Of a DNA stretch of 64,000 bases, positions 43,208-54,057 are shown piece by piece; within the stretch, counting starts at the first letter, position 1; each line of letters begins with the position of its first letter. The notes under the pieces are model-generated. The model had not been told where the DNA came from. It saw only the letters and a program-made list of their open reading frames with translations, and did no database searches. The DNA is taken from positions 26,752-90,751 of IMG/VR virus record IMGVR_UViG_3300046318_000165. One strand, written 5' to 3'. The stretch comes from a virus. The translations under genes and the position numbers were made by a program.

Positions 43208-43525
43208 ATGACAACAACAATCAACGAAGAGAAAGAAATTACTCTATTCGATGGATCAAAAATTAAAGTCAGACCACTAAAGCTATCGCTTCTTCGTCAA
43301 TTTATGAAAAAGTTTGAGGGCATTGCAGATGTCGCAGAAGACAACGAAAAATCAATGGATCTTCTTATGGAATGTGTAAAGATTGCACTAGTACAGTATA
43401 AGCCAGAACTATTAGAAAAACCAGAGGAGTTAGAGGACCTACTAGACCTTCCTACAGTCTACCAGATTGTAGAAGAGGCATCTGGCGTTAAGCTACAAGA
43501 TGCATCGCTACTAGGCGGATTCTAA
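43208..43525 (+). CDS. Tail assembly chaperone, short form
   Basis: 105 residues: LFDGSKIKVRPLKLSLLRQFMKKFEG, CVKIALVQYKPELLEKPEELEDLLDLPTVYQIVEEASGVKL. Homologous to the first half of the product at 42474-43157 and lacking its C-terminal domain, as lambda G lacks the T part. Strong ribosome-binding site and own promoter. Lies directly before the tape measure gene, the standard place. Confidence 0.8.
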   Translation: MTTTINEEKEITLFDGSKIKVRPLKLSLLRQFMKKFEGIADVAEDNEKSMDLLMECVKIALVQYKPELLEKPEELEDLLDLPTVYQIVEEASGVKLQDASLLGGF

Positions 43526-43543
43526 ATAAAGAGGTGCTAGTGA

Positions 43544-46500
43544 ATGGCTGATGCTAATGCTGAAATTAAAGTTAATATAGATACGAGTAATGCACTCTCT
43601 AGTCTAAAACTACTTCAAGCACAAATATCAGCTTTTCAACAGCAAATGGCAAGATCTGGTGCACAAGCTGCCAGAACTGCATCAGATATGCAGCAAAACC
43701 TTGTAAATAATATAAATGCCACTGGACAGTTTTCAGCAACTTTAAAAAATATTCAAACTGATACTGAAGCATTTACAACTTCACTTGAAAAAAATAAACT
43801 TTCATTAGGTCAGTATTTTAAATATGCTGGCGGTGCTTCAAAATCATTCGGTAAAATGTTTAGAACCGAATTTGATACCATACAAAAGGTAGCAGTAGAA
43901 CGTGTAAAAGACTTACAAACACAATATATCCAACTTGGTCGTGATGCTAATGGTGCTATGAGGTCCATTGCAGTTAGACCACTTGCTTTGGATATGGAAA
44001 ATCTGGGAACAAAAACTCAGATTGCTGCTCAGAAACAACAGCTATTAAATCAACTTCTTAAACAAGGTTCTACCAACCTTCTAAACTTTGGTAAGAACAC
44101 TCAATGGGCTGGTCGTCAGCTTATGGTTGGTTTTACTATTCCTCTTGCAATGCTAGGAACAACTGCTGCCAAAACCTTTATGGATATGGAAGAGCAAGTA
44201 ATTAAATTTAAGCGTGTTTATGGAGATCTTGGAACTACTATTGAAGAAACCAATAGAATGTCTAAAGAGATTCAAAACCTAGCAACACAGTTTACCCAAT
44301 ATGGCGTAGCAGTTAAAGACACAATGGCTCTAGCAGCCCAGGCAGCAGCCTCTGGTAAAATGGGGGCAGACTTAACTGCTCAAGTAACAGAGGCAACGAG
44401 ACTAGCAGTTCTAGGTCAGGTAGACCAGCAACAAGCTCTTGAAACAACAATATCTCTTACAAATGCTTTTGGTGTCTCTGCTGATAAGCTAAAGGGAAAG
44501 ATTAACTTCCTAAACACAGTAGAAAACCAAACCGTAACATCTATTGAAGACTTAACAATAGCTATTCCAAAAGCTGGACCTGTTGTTGAACAACTTGGTG
44601 GAAATGTAGAAGACCTAACATTCTTCCTAACAGCAATGAAGGAAGGTGGAATTAATGCATCAGAAGGTGCTAACGCACTTAAGTCTGGTCTTGCTGCCAT
44701 AATTAATCCAACTGGAAAAGCTTCTGAAATGCTTGCTGGTTTTGGAATTAATATAAAAGGATTAGTAGATTCAAATAAGGGAGATGTTAAGGGACTTATT
44801 ATGGGGCTTGCAACAGCTCTTAATAAACTTGATCCAACTGACCGTGCTCGTGCTATTGAACAAATGTTTGGTAAGTTCCAGTTTGCACGTATTTCAACAT
44901 TATTCAAAAACGTAGTAGCTGAAGGTAGCCAGGCAACAAGAGTTCTTGAATTAACAAAATCAAGTAGTATGCAATTAGCAGCACTAGCTTCTCAAGAATT
45001 AGATAAAGTCTCTCAGTCACCAATGTTTAAGTTTAAAAAAGCTGTTGAAGATATAAAAACATCATTGATGCCAGTAGGTGAAGAATTCCTAAAGCTTGCA
45101 ACACCAGTAATTGAGTTCGGAACAAAAGTATTAGACGCTTTTAATAAACTAGATTCAGGTACAAAACAGTTTATGACAGGACTTATAGCTGTAGTTGCTG
45201 GTATTGGACCAGTCTTGCTAATGACATTTGGTCTTATTGCTAATGGTGTAGCAAACGTAATTAAAGGTTTTGCTTTTATCAAGAATGTATTCAATAGAGC
45301 TGGAACAGCTTCTACAGTGCTTGGCGAACAAGTAAGCTATATGACTCAGGAACAGCTTAACGCTGCTGCTGTTGCATCATCACTAAAACAATCTCACACA
45401 AATCTTACACAAGCTTTCAATGTTGAAGCTGGAGCACTAGCAAACCTTAGAGTTCAATACGAAAGAACTACTGCTGCTCAAATGGCATTCTCAGGAACAA
45501 ACAATATTCCAAGACCTGGCACAAGAAGATTTGCAACTGGTGGAATGGTTCGTGGTCCAGGAAATGGAACTAGCGACTCTATTCCAGCAATGGTGTCAAA
45601 TGGAGAATTTATTGTAAGTGCTAAAAGAACTAAACAATACCTACCACTTCTACAAAATATAGCATCAGGAAAAGTTCCTGGATTTGCTAGTCCAGAAGGT
45701 GGAAGTCTTATTGGCTCAATGTCTACAAATGGAATAAAAGCATCACAGGCTACAATTTTTTCAATAAAAAAAATTATTGAAGCTATTAGTAGTGGAGCTA
45801 TTAAAATTAATAAATCAGAAGAAGTTTTAGCTAAAACAATGCAAGATCTTGGTGACGGTACAAGAACAACAATGCAAAGATTTTTTCAAAGACTTGCTGT
45901 AAATGCAGACGAAATTGCTGGACAAAGTGTTGCAAATCAAGTTAATACTTATCATCAAAAAACTCTGGGCAAGTCTGGAAAAGCTATTCGTTACAGTGCA
46001 AGTGGCGTAGGAACTATTGAACAACAACTTGGTGATGCAGGAAGACTTGACGAACTTGCAAGAGCAAGAGCAAGACTAGAAGCTGAATCAGCACTAGGAC
46101 TTCCAGGACAAATTCAGATAGATAGAGCACACAGAGTAGATGTTGGAAAATCTGGAAAATTATTTAAACAAGGTTGGACTTCAGAGGCATGGAATCCACA
46201 AACACATAGTGAAAATGCAATCTCAAATGCTCTTTCTGGAGATAATAGAGTTACTGGATTCTTTGAAATGTATTCTAAAAATTTAAAGAAAATGCTTGAT
46301 GAAGGACTTGTAACTCAAGAAGAATATGATTCAATCATGCATAAAGCTAAAAATAACTTAGCCTTATCTGAAAGAGAGTTATTAACTCAGAGTAAAGTTT
46401 TAAAGGAAATTACTAAAACAGAACAAGAATTTTTAGCTAAAAATAAAGCATTAAGTTACAATATACAACGTGCTAGAGCTGGAGCATCAATTTCTGGAGG

Positions 46501-48985
46501 ACTGGAAACATCTGGTAATGCTGGAAGTATTTCAAGAGAAGCTGAAATAGTTGTTATGCAAGATTTAGAAGCAGCTAAGAAAGGTATAATTACAGGTATA
46601 AGAAAGAAAACAAAAACAAATTCTCCATCAATAGAAGCTGAAGAAGTTGGAAAAGATATCGGTCAAGGTTTTCTCGATGGTGGAAAAGAAAAAATTGATG
46701 ATGCTATACTAGTTGGAGAAAACTTAGCAGATTCAGTTGTACAGGGAGCTAGAAAACCAGGATCTAGACGTATAATTGTAGATCCAAATACTATGACAAC
46801 CCAAGCTGGAGCAAACATGGGGGGTAATGGTCGTGGAGGAAAGCGTAGATCAGGTCAAAGAGCAGGGCATTATGAAAATGGAAAATTCTATCCAGTAATG
46901 AACTATCAACCTGGAGATCAACCAGTACCAGGAATGTATGATCAACCACTTGGTCCAGCAGCACCAACAAGAAAACAAAAACTTCAAATGAAGGTGCAAG
47001 GATTTAAAAATAACCTAACAACTAAAGCAAAAAACTTAACTGGACTTAAGGTTGGTGGTGCATTAGGTGGTGCATCAATGGTTGCAGGAATGGCTGGCAT
47101 GGCAGGAGTACCAGGTATGGGTGAGCTATCAGGAGTACTAGGTGTAATGACTATGTTTAGTGGAACTATTGCAAAGGTTATTCCACATCTATTAAAGTTT
47201 ATACCTGGAATTGGATTAGCCGTAACTGCAATTAGTGCATTTGTTATTGTTTCAAATCTAATTAATGATGCTAAGAAAAAAGAATTGCAAGAAATTACTG
47301 CTTTGGGAAATGCAGCAACATTAACTAAAGATCAGCTAACAAATTTGGGAAATAAGTTTGGAATATCTGCAAGTGGCAACGCATTTGATTTAACCACTAG
47401 TGGTGCAACAACAAGTGTTGGAGCAAAACAGAGATCAGATTTAGAAATTTTAAAGAAAGATGAAACATTTCAAAATGATTTTAAACAAACTATTGAAACT
47501 TTAAAAACTTCTAATAATATGGATGCATCTGTAGTTCTTAAATCATTAGCTATTCAATTACAAGGTTCAGGATTTGCTAAAGAACAAATTGATACAATTG
47601 TTACTGCAATAAAAGAAGAAGCTAAAAAAACAGACCTAGTTATTGATCTTAATAAAATTGATATAAATACAAAATCAGGACAAACATCACTACAGAAAAC
47701 AGCAAAAGGTCTAGTTAATCAATTAAATAAAGCTGTTAATACTAAGGGTGCAATAACCACAGAACAAATTCGAGGTCAAGGGACAGGAGTAGTAAAGGTA
47801 ATAGGAAAAGATGTATTTTCAAAAGATTTAGAAGAAAAAATTGATAAAGTATCTAAAACAACAGTAGTAAACTTGGGATACATTACAACTGGTCTTCAAA
47901 ATGGTCAGATAAGTTCAAAAGCTTATAAAAAATCAATAGATGGACTGAGATCTTCAATTTTATCTTTAGGTGAAAATAGCAAAACAACTCAAATACTAAT
48001 GGCAGGAATGATTAAAAATAGTGGAATGGGTAAGGCTGCACAAGATTTAGCTAATTCAATTAAAGATGCATCCACACAATTACTTGTTCTTCAGGGATAT
48101 GCATTAGGATTACAGAATTTTCAATTTGTCGCTAATGCACAAGCAGTTTTAGATGATCCAAAAGCTACTGCAGATGCAAAAGAAAGAGCAACAGAAGCCA
48201 TTGACAAATATGATAGAGCCATAAAAAGAAAAATCGCTCAAAATGCAAAAAATGCACAAGACGAAGCAAATACTTTAATGGATACCCCAAGTGCATCTGA
48301 CCTTACAGCACAAGAAGATGCTAGAATTAAAGCACTTGAAGCAAAGCTAAAAGCATTAAATAAAGAAAGAGATGCATTAAAAGAAATAAATGCTGAACTA
48401 AAGAGACAACAAGATTTTGAGTTAGCACAACAACAGCGTTACATGGACATGAAGACAGCATATATCTCAGGAGACTATCTCAAAGCAGGAATTTTAAGAC
48501 AAGAATCTGTTTATGCTAAAGCACAATTTGACAAAGAAACAGCAGATATAAAAGCAGAAAAGAAAATTTCTTTACTTGAAAACAGAATATCTGAAATAGA
48601 GGGCGGAGCAAGACCCACAGCTGGAGAAATAAAAAAGTCAAAGAGGATGGCAACTGGAGGACTCATTAAGGGTCCAGGAACTGGCACTAGCGATTCAATT
48701 CTAGGAACATTAAAATTTGCTGCTGGAGGAATAGCACCAATTAGGGTTTCTAATGGAGAATTTATAACTCGTGCAGCATCAGTTGCCAAGTATGGTGTTG
48801 ACTTTATGAATTCAGTTAACAATGGTTCTTACAATACAGAAACATCAGGCAGCAGTTCAGTGTATAATGTTAGTATGACAATTAATGGTGCAGGACAAAA
48901 TGCTGATGAAATTGCTAATAAAGTTATATCTAAACTTAATAATCTTGCTATGAAGAATAATAAGAGTAACAGGGTGATTGTCTAA
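43544..48985 (+). CDS. Tail tape measure protein
   Basis: 1813 residues, longest gene of the window, which sets tail length. Residues 190-390 form the TP901-type core (NFGKNTQWAGRQLMVGFTIPLAML, QFTQYGVAVKDTMALAAQAAASGK, GNVEDLTFFLTAMKEGGINASEGA). Hydrophobic stretches occur near 550 (FMTGLIAVVAGIGPVLLMTFGL) and 1170-1245. GPGNGTSDSIPAMVSNGEF near 670 recurs as GPGTGTSDSI with VSNGEF near 1705-1740. Coiled coil near 1590-1690. By length the tail would be about 270 nm if 1.5 angstrom per residue holds. Confidence 0.93.
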   Translation: MADANAEIKVNIDTSNALSSLKLLQAQISAFQQQMARSGAQAARTASDMQQNLVNNINATGQFSATLKNIQTDTEAFTTSLEKNKLSLGQYFKYAGGASKSFGKMFRTEFDTIQKVAVERVKDLQTQYIQLGRDANGAMRSIAVRPLALDMENLGTKTQIAAQKQQLLNQLLKQGSTNLLNFGKNTQWAGRQLMVGFTIPLAMLGTTAAKTFMDMEEQVIKFKRVYGDLGTTIEETNRMSKEIQNLATQFTQYGVAVKDTMALAAQAAASGKMGADLTAQVTEATRLAVLGQVDQQQALETTISLTNAFGVSADKLKGKINFLNTVENQTVTSIEDLTIAIPKAGPVVEQLGGNVEDLTFFLTAMKEGGINASEGANALKSGLAAIINPTGKASEMLAGFGINIKGLVDSNKGDVKGLIMGLATALNKLDPTDRARAIEQMFGKFQFARISTLFKNVVAEGSQATRVLELTKSSSMQLAALASQELDKVSQSPMFKFKKAVEDIKTSLMPVGEEFLKLATPVIEFGTKVLDAFNKLDSGTKQFMTGLIAVVAGIGPVLLMTFGLIANGVANVIKGFAFIKNVFNRAGTASTVLGEQVSYMTQEQLNAAAVASSLKQSHTNLTQAFNVEAGALANLRVQYERTTAAQMAFSGTNNIPRPGTRRFATGGMVRGPGNGTSDSIPAMVSNGEFIVSAKRTKQYLPLLQNIASGKVPGFASPEGGSLIGSMSTNGIKASQATIFSIKKIIEAISSGAIKINKSEEVLAKTMQDLGDGTRTTMQRFFQRLAVNADEIAGQSVANQVNTYHQKTLGKSGKAIRYSASGVGTIEQQLGDAGRLDELARARARLEAESALGLPGQIQIDRAHRVDVGKSGKLFKQGWTSEAWNPQTHSENAISNALSGDNRVTGFFEMYSKNLKKMLDEGLVTQEEYDSIMHKAKNNLALSERELLTQSKVLKEITKTEQEFLAKNKALSYNIQRARAGASISGGLETSGNAGSISREAEIVVMQDLEAAKKGIITGIRKKTKTNSPSIEAEEVGKDIGQGFLDGGKEKIDDAILVGENLADSVVQGARKPGSRRIIVDPNTMTTQAGANMGGNGRGGKRRSGQRAGHYENGKFYPVMNYQPGDQPVPGMYDQPLGPAAPTRKQKLQMKVQGFKNNLTTKAKNLTGLKVGGALGGASMVAGMAGMAGVPGMGELSGVLGVMTMFSGTIAKVIPHLLKFIPGIGLAVTAISAFVIVSNLINDAKKKELQEITALGNAATLTKDQLTNLGNKFGISASGNAFDLTTSGATTSVGAKQRSDLEILKKDETFQNDFKQTIETLKTSNNMDASVVLKSLAIQLQGSGFAKEQIDTIVTAIKEEAKKTDLVIDLNKIDINTKSGQTSLQKTAKGLVNQLNKAVNTKGAITTEQIRGQGTGVVKVIGKDVFSKDLEEKIDKVSKTTVVNLGYITTGLQNGQISSKAYKKSIDGLRSSILSLGENSKTTQILMAGMIKNSGMGKAAQDLANSIKDASTQLLVLQGYALGLQNFQFVANAQAVLDDPKATADAKERATEAIDKYDRAIKRKIAQNAKNAQDEANTLMDTPSASDLTAQEDARIKALEAKLKALNKERDALKEINAELKRQQDFELAQQQRYMDMKTAYISGDYLKAGILRQESVYAKAQFDKETADIKAEKKISLLENRISEIEGGARPTAGEIKKSKRMATGGLIKGPGTGTSDSILGTLKFAAGGIAPIRVSNGEFITRAASVAKYGVDFMNSVNNGSYNTETSGSSSVYNVSMTINGAGQNADEIANKVISKLNNLAMKNNKSNRVIV

Positions 48986-48986
48986 T

Positions 48987-49457
48987 ATGTCATATACAAT
49001 CCAAGCAGGTATTCATATATCACTAGACAATAGCACATGGTATAAAATAACTGATCACAATAGATCACCAATTTCAATAAAACCAAGTCTAATTGAAAAG
49101 GTAGATAGAATGGCAAACGGTACAATGAGAAAATATGTAGTATCAAAAAAGGATACAGTATCAGCATCATGGACAATGTTACCTTCAAAAAGCTCACTAA
49201 CTGTAGACAAGAATAAGTCTTCTGCCTGGCTAGAAGCATTTTATTATGCAAATGCAGGTTTACCAGTTTATATAAAAGTAATAGAAGCAAAAGAAACTGT
49301 TCCAACTATTAATACCGCACCCACAGAACTTTCTGTTACTTCTGTAACTACTTCAAAAACTTATTATGCTTTTATTACAAACTTTTCTAAAACAATTAAA
49401 TATAGAAATACCATTGCAGACTTTGTTGATATGGAAATAGAATTTACGGAGATATAA
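48987..49457 (+). CDS. Distal tail-like protein
   Basis: 156 residues from the ATG at 48987 (AGGGTGA upstream; a TTG three codons earlier is open). Beta-rich: YTIQAGIHISLDNSTWYKITDHNRSPISI and a later YYAFITNFSKTIKYRNTIADFVDMEIEF, the barrel pattern of distal tail or hub-adaptor proteins. It directly follows the tape measure gene, where the distal tail protein is normally found. Confidence 0.68.
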   Translation: MSYTIQAGIHISLDNSTWYKITDHNRSPISIKPSLIEKVDRMANGTMRKYVVSKKDTVSASWTMLPSKSSLTVDKNKSSAWLEAFYYANAGLPVYIKVIEAKETVPTINTAPTELSVTSVTTSKTYYAFITNFSKTIKYRNTIADFVDMEIEFTEI

Positions 49458-49458
49458 A

Positions 49459-52400
49459 ATGTTAGATACAGTTAGCTCAGATGTTTTTTCAAATTCAAAT
49501 TATATTGGAATGACACCAGTAGTTTCAGCAGAATGGAACAATAACCTTTATAATGCACCATACGTAACCATGTCTGGTGATGGAAGTTTTGATCCTACCA
49601 AACTTGTTGTTCAAACTGGAACTGGTTTAACTACCCCATCATCAGTACTATCTACAAGTGATTATGCTAAGGAAAACTTTACAACAAAAAGTTTTGCAAT
49701 TCCAGCAGGTAGCGATACAACGCCATCAACTGTAAAATACAAATATACTGATGCATTTACTTCAGCTACATCATATTCATATAAAGTAGTTTTTTATGCT
49801 AAAACAGATAGTCTTTTTCCAGTAACTGTAAATTCAAATATTGACATCATTGACGGAACAGCGGTAATTTCATCTGCAGGAAGCTCAGAAGTTATCGATT
49901 CTCTTACATGGACAAAGTTTGAACTTTTGTTTAACTGGCACTCACACCGCAACACAGGAAGCTTTGATATTTATATATCAGCCTTCAATAATGTTTCTTA
50001 TTCAACTAGCTCTAATGTATACATAACTTTGCCAGAAGTGTATGAGATCTCAGCATTTGATTATGAGTATGGATCATTGTGGTCAACCTATAGTCCATTT
50101 AGTTTTTTCAGACCAGGGGAGTCATACGTAACAACTGGAAATGCTGATGTCGCTTATCCTACAAACTTTAGAAGAGTAACTAATGGATTAAAGAGTGGAC
50201 AGACATACCAGGATATGCCAGTAAGTCCATTACTATATAATCCAAACTTCTTTTTAGCATCACCACCAGTTGGAATTTTTAAATCTGGTGTTGCAAATGA
50301 CATATATCCATACCAATATTTTGTATCATCACTACAGACAACAAAAAGAAAACTAACAGCTAAGTATGAAAGAAGTGTTTATTCAAATAAAATTGTTTTA
50401 AAGTTTAACACAATTATGTCAGTTCCAACAGTTACTGTAAAATTAGACGGAACAAGTATTGGATCATTTGTGCCAGAAACAAACGGAACACTTGTATTAT
50501 ACTATAATGGATCAACCTGGAGCAAAACTAGATGGGATTATTCATCTATGCCAAAGTTTACATCATCAGGATCTATATCACCATCATATGCAACATTTAC
50601 AAAAATAACATTAGAGCAAGTGCTTGCATCAACGACCATAAATTCAGAGTTTTCTGATTCTAAATATACATCCTTGGCAGATGAATTTAAAAGATTCCAG
50701 ATAATTGAAGTATCTCCTAGACTAGAGTTAGATGTATCTTCATTGGTAAAATCTATAAGTATTAGAAAGTCTTTAGATAGTCAAAATACATATATGCCAA
50801 TATCATCAATTAACTCTAACGATGCAAATATAGTTTTATCATCAATACCATTTACATCTTCTTCTGGAGATCCTATTCCAATATTTTCTAATGAAAGCAA
50901 CATTACAAATAATATCTTAAAGAATATGTTAAGAAAAAATGTTAAGTTTTATATTAACTATTTACTTTCCGAATATAAGGGTGACTCTTTTTCAACGACA
51001 GACTACCACGTTCCTGGCGGAATTTTTTATTCAGAAAGCTGGAATGAAGAAGATGCCAATGCTGTTAACATTCAGTCATATGATATATCCAGATACTTAC
51101 AGACAACTCCTGTGCCAGATTATGTTGTAAAAAATAAAACAGTATTTGAAATAATTACAAATATCCTTGACCTTGCTGGATTTACAGATTATGATTATGA
51201 TTCATTATATAATATTTGTAATGATCCATCAGTGCCATTAGATGTAGCGTACTATTACTGTAACTCACAAGATTCAACTATTATAAATAGCTTGTCAGAA
51301 CTATTTCTTGCCTATCAAATTGGAGCATATATTGACGAGTATGGAGTTATGAAGTTTTTAAGCCTAAACAAAATTCTTACAAACACCACAAGTGATATTT
51401 CTATTACAGATTCAAATATTCTTGAAGGCGGATATTCTTTTGAGTCAGGTGCTAAACCAGGAAAAATTTCACTAAGATACCAGCCACCAAAAATAAAGCA
51501 ATCTTTATCACTTCAGAATGCAAAAAACTTTGGAGCATCTATTTCGCCATCATTTATTTATACAACATCCAACGATGTTGTTTGGTCACAACAAAATCTA
51601 GATTCAGTTGGATTTAATTATTTAAATTCTAATTTTTTGAAAACAGATAAAAGATTTGATTTAAAAATAAATGACCTATTAGATATTTTTCACACATATT
51701 CATTAAATAATGATGGATATGCAATTATTGAAAATGAAATAGTTTCATTTTTAAATAAAGAATATACCCTTACAACTGAAGGTACAGGATCAACAGAAAC
51801 AGTATCTGTAAAAAGTGATATAGAACTTGGCTCAGAAATAAATAGGTTTATTAAAAAATATGTTGTAGGATTTAGATCAGTATCTGCAACAGTAAGTTCG
51901 GTAACTGTGGCAAGTGGTCTTGCAACCTATACTTATACTGCAACCAATAGATTTAGGGTCGGAGACAAGGTTACAATTTCTGGAGTATCTCCATCAACAT
52001 ACAATTTATCAGCATCAGTAGAGCAGGTATCCGCTGTTGGCGTAACACCAAAAACATTTACAATAAAAAGAGCATTTCTAGCCGATGTGTCAGCAACATC
52101 AATTTCTGGATCTGCAATAGCAAACTCTGGCTATGACATTACAATAGAACCAACTGGTAAAATTACAAATGTTCAAAGAGGAATGTTTAATACTAAGGTT
52201 ACAGATCATAAAATATTAACAACCCTATCGGACAAAAGTTTAACATCAGCTGCCATAGGTTCTGGAGGAACTGTATCAATATCCAATAACAAAGTAAGAC
52301 TTTCGGGTGCTGGAAATACTGGAAAAATATTTGTTTTCCCAACAACAGATACTGATTATGGAAACAGTACAGATTCAATAACTGGAAAGTATTTGGGGTA

Positions 52401-54057
52401 TCAAACATACTTAACAAAGTTTACTTTAAATGATATATCATATGGTGCAGCAGCAACTGGATTAGTTTTTAATGCTTCATCAGGAACATATAACAAGGCA
52501 TATTTTGTTGAAATGATAAAAGCATTTAAAGAAATAGATACATATGAATACTTTATGGCAGTTTACTATTATAACTCTAGCGGTACAAAAGTAGTTGTAG
52601 GATATTCTAATATTACTTCAACAGTTAATTCAATAATTAAAAATTTCCCAAAGGTGTTGAAAAAAACACAATATGTTCCAGTAGCTTATGGACAAGATAA
52701 TACCACCATAACAACACCTTTTGTTTTAAGAGTTGCTCATTATTCTGAAGAAACATCACTTGGAAACCTGTCAAATTCATCAGATAGGGTTCTTAGAGTA
52801 TTTTTAAATAATGTTGAAATAACTGGTTGGCAAATTCCAATAACAAGTTTATCTGCAACAATAACTACTGCTACAGGAGGTAGCTTTACCCCTTCAACCA
52901 TAACTTACAATGCTACTAACTCTTTTACAGTAGGAGATTTTGTTTCTATATCTGGAGTAACTCCAAATGAATATAACATATCTGGAACAATTGCATCAAG
53001 AACATCGTCATACTTTACTATTAATAGTTACGTTCCTACTCTAAGTAGTGGAACTGGAGGAACTGCAAAAATAGTAAACGTTGTATCTGGAACTGATTAT
53101 GTTACTATTGGCACTAATACTATAACTGGATTTACAAAACATCTATCAATACCAACATCAACAAATCCATTAGTTAGTCCAGCTGGTGCTTATGGCACTG
53201 CAAGTAAATTTGGATTCTATGCAAGTTCAGCACCTGGAATAACTACTGGATATGAAAATTCATCTTCAGGAATTATTGCAGATGTTTCAGAACTTTATGC
53301 TACCCAAACACCATTAAAACAGCATTCATCTAATTATTTTTATCAAGATAAAAAATTCTTGAATAGTGTAATTCAAGGACAAAGCAATACTGAGCTAACA
53401 TACTCTATGCAAACTAAGCCAGAGGTAATTGGTATTAATTATTATGATGTTCAGTATACAACCCCTGCAGCTGTGAGCGTTGATGTTCTTCCAATAGAAT
53501 ACTTGTGGTATTATTTTCCTAGTGCTGAAATAGAGGATCAAAAATGGTATCAAACACAAATGGTAGACGAACACTCTCTTGCCTATTCAACTCCAATTAA
53601 TACTGGATTTAAAGCAAGAATGCTGGTAGTAAATAATTCGCCACACATGGTTTATCTAAACAAAGATTCTGATGAATTAAACCAATTCACCATTAGATTT
53701 AATCTATGGACACATGAAATTATTGCACAATCAGATCAAGAAAGCATCGATAAAATTGTTGATGATGCTAACAGTTCTGAAGTTGCACAAATAGATTCAG
53801 AATGGATTCAATCAAGACAGGCAGCAAATAAAATACTAGCATCAATAAATGCTGGACTAGAAGGACTTTCAAAAACAACAAGTCTTAGAATATATGGAAA
53901 TCCATTAATTCAAGTCGGAGATGTTGTGACTCTGACATATCCATTAAGTGGAATTAATCAGCAAAAGTATTTTGTGCATTCTATTAATCAATCATTTAGT
54001 AATGGTCTAAGCACAGACCTTGTTCTTAAAACACTTAAAAGTGGGGTGGCTTATTAA
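49459..54057 (+). CDS. Large minor tail / baseplate hub protein
   Basis: 1532 residues, second gene after the tape measure. Residues 60-200 look like a jelly-roll carbohydrate-binding domain (YSYKVVFYAKTDSLFPVTV...). Around 560-640 (TVFEIITNILDLAGFTDYDY) and at the end (NPLIQVGDVVTLTYPLSGINQQKYFVHSINQSFS) are hub-type segments. Two inserted small beta domains contain GVSPSTYNLS near 850 and GVTPNEYNIS near 1175, related to the insert of the connector at 38854. Probably forms the tail tip and carries host-binding inserts. Confidence 0.75.
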   Translation: MLDTVSSDVFSNSNYIGMTPVVSAEWNNNLYNAPYVTMSGDGSFDPTKLVVQTGTGLTTPSSVLSTSDYAKENFTTKSFAIPAGSDTTPSTVKYKYTDAFTSATSYSYKVVFYAKTDSLFPVTVNSNIDIIDGTAVISSAGSSEVIDSLTWTKFELLFNWHSHRNTGSFDIYISAFNNVSYSTSSNVYITLPEVYEISAFDYEYGSLWSTYSPFSFFRPGESYVTTGNADVAYPTNFRRVTNGLKSGQTYQDMPVSPLLYNPNFFLASPPVGIFKSGVANDIYPYQYFVSSLQTTKRKLTAKYERSVYSNKIVLKFNTIMSVPTVTVKLDGTSIGSFVPETNGTLVLYYNGSTWSKTRWDYSSMPKFTSSGSISPSYATFTKITLEQVLASTTINSEFSDSKYTSLADEFKRFQIIEVSPRLELDVSSLVKSISIRKSLDSQNTYMPISSINSNDANIVLSSIPFTSSSGDPIPIFSNESNITNNILKNMLRKNVKFYINYLLSEYKGDSFSTTDYHVPGGIFYSESWNEEDANAVNIQSYDISRYLQTTPVPDYVVKNKTVFEIITNILDLAGFTDYDYDSLYNICNDPSVPLDVAYYYCNSQDSTIINSLSELFLAYQIGAYIDEYGVMKFLSLNKILTNTTSDISITDSNILEGGYSFESGAKPGKISLRYQPPKIKQSLSLQNAKNFGASISPSFIYTTSNDVVWSQQNLDSVGFNYLNSNFLKTDKRFDLKINDLLDIFHTYSLNNDGYAIIENEIVSFLNKEYTLTTEGTGSTETVSVKSDIELGSEINRFIKKYVVGFRSVSATVSSVTVASGLATYTYTATNRFRVGDKVTISGVSPSTYNLSASVEQVSAVGVTPKTFTIKRAFLADVSATSISGSAIANSGYDITIEPTGKITNVQRGMFNTKVTDHKILTTLSDKSLTSAAIGSGGTVSISNNKVRLSGAGNTGKIFVFPTTDTDYGNSTDSITGKYLGYQTYLTKFTLNDISYGAAATGLVFNASSGTYNKAYFVEMIKAFKEIDTYEYFMAVYYYNSSGTKVVVGYSNITSTVNSIIKNFPKVLKKTQYVPVAYGQDNTTITTPFVLRVAHYSEETSLGNLSNSSDRVLRVFLNNVEITGWQIPITSLSATITTATGGSFTPSTITYNATNSFTVGDFVSISGVTPNEYNISGTIASRTSSYFTINSYVPTLSSGTGGTAKIVNVVSGTDYVTIGTNTITGFTKHLSIPTSTNPLVSPAGAYGTASKFGFYASSAPGITTGYENSSSGIIADVSELYATQTPLKQHSSNYFYQDKKFLNSVIQGQSNTELTYSMQTKPEVIGINYYDVQYTTPAAVSVDVLPIEYLWYYFPSAEIEDQKWYQTQMVDEHSLAYSTPINTGFKARMLVVNNSPHMVYLNKDSDELNQFTIRFNLWTHEIIAQSDQESIDKIVDDANSSEVAQIDSEWIQSRQAANKILASINAGLEGLSKTTSLRIYGNPLIQVGDVVTLTYPLSGINQQKYFVHSINQSFSNGLSTDLVLKTLKSGVAY

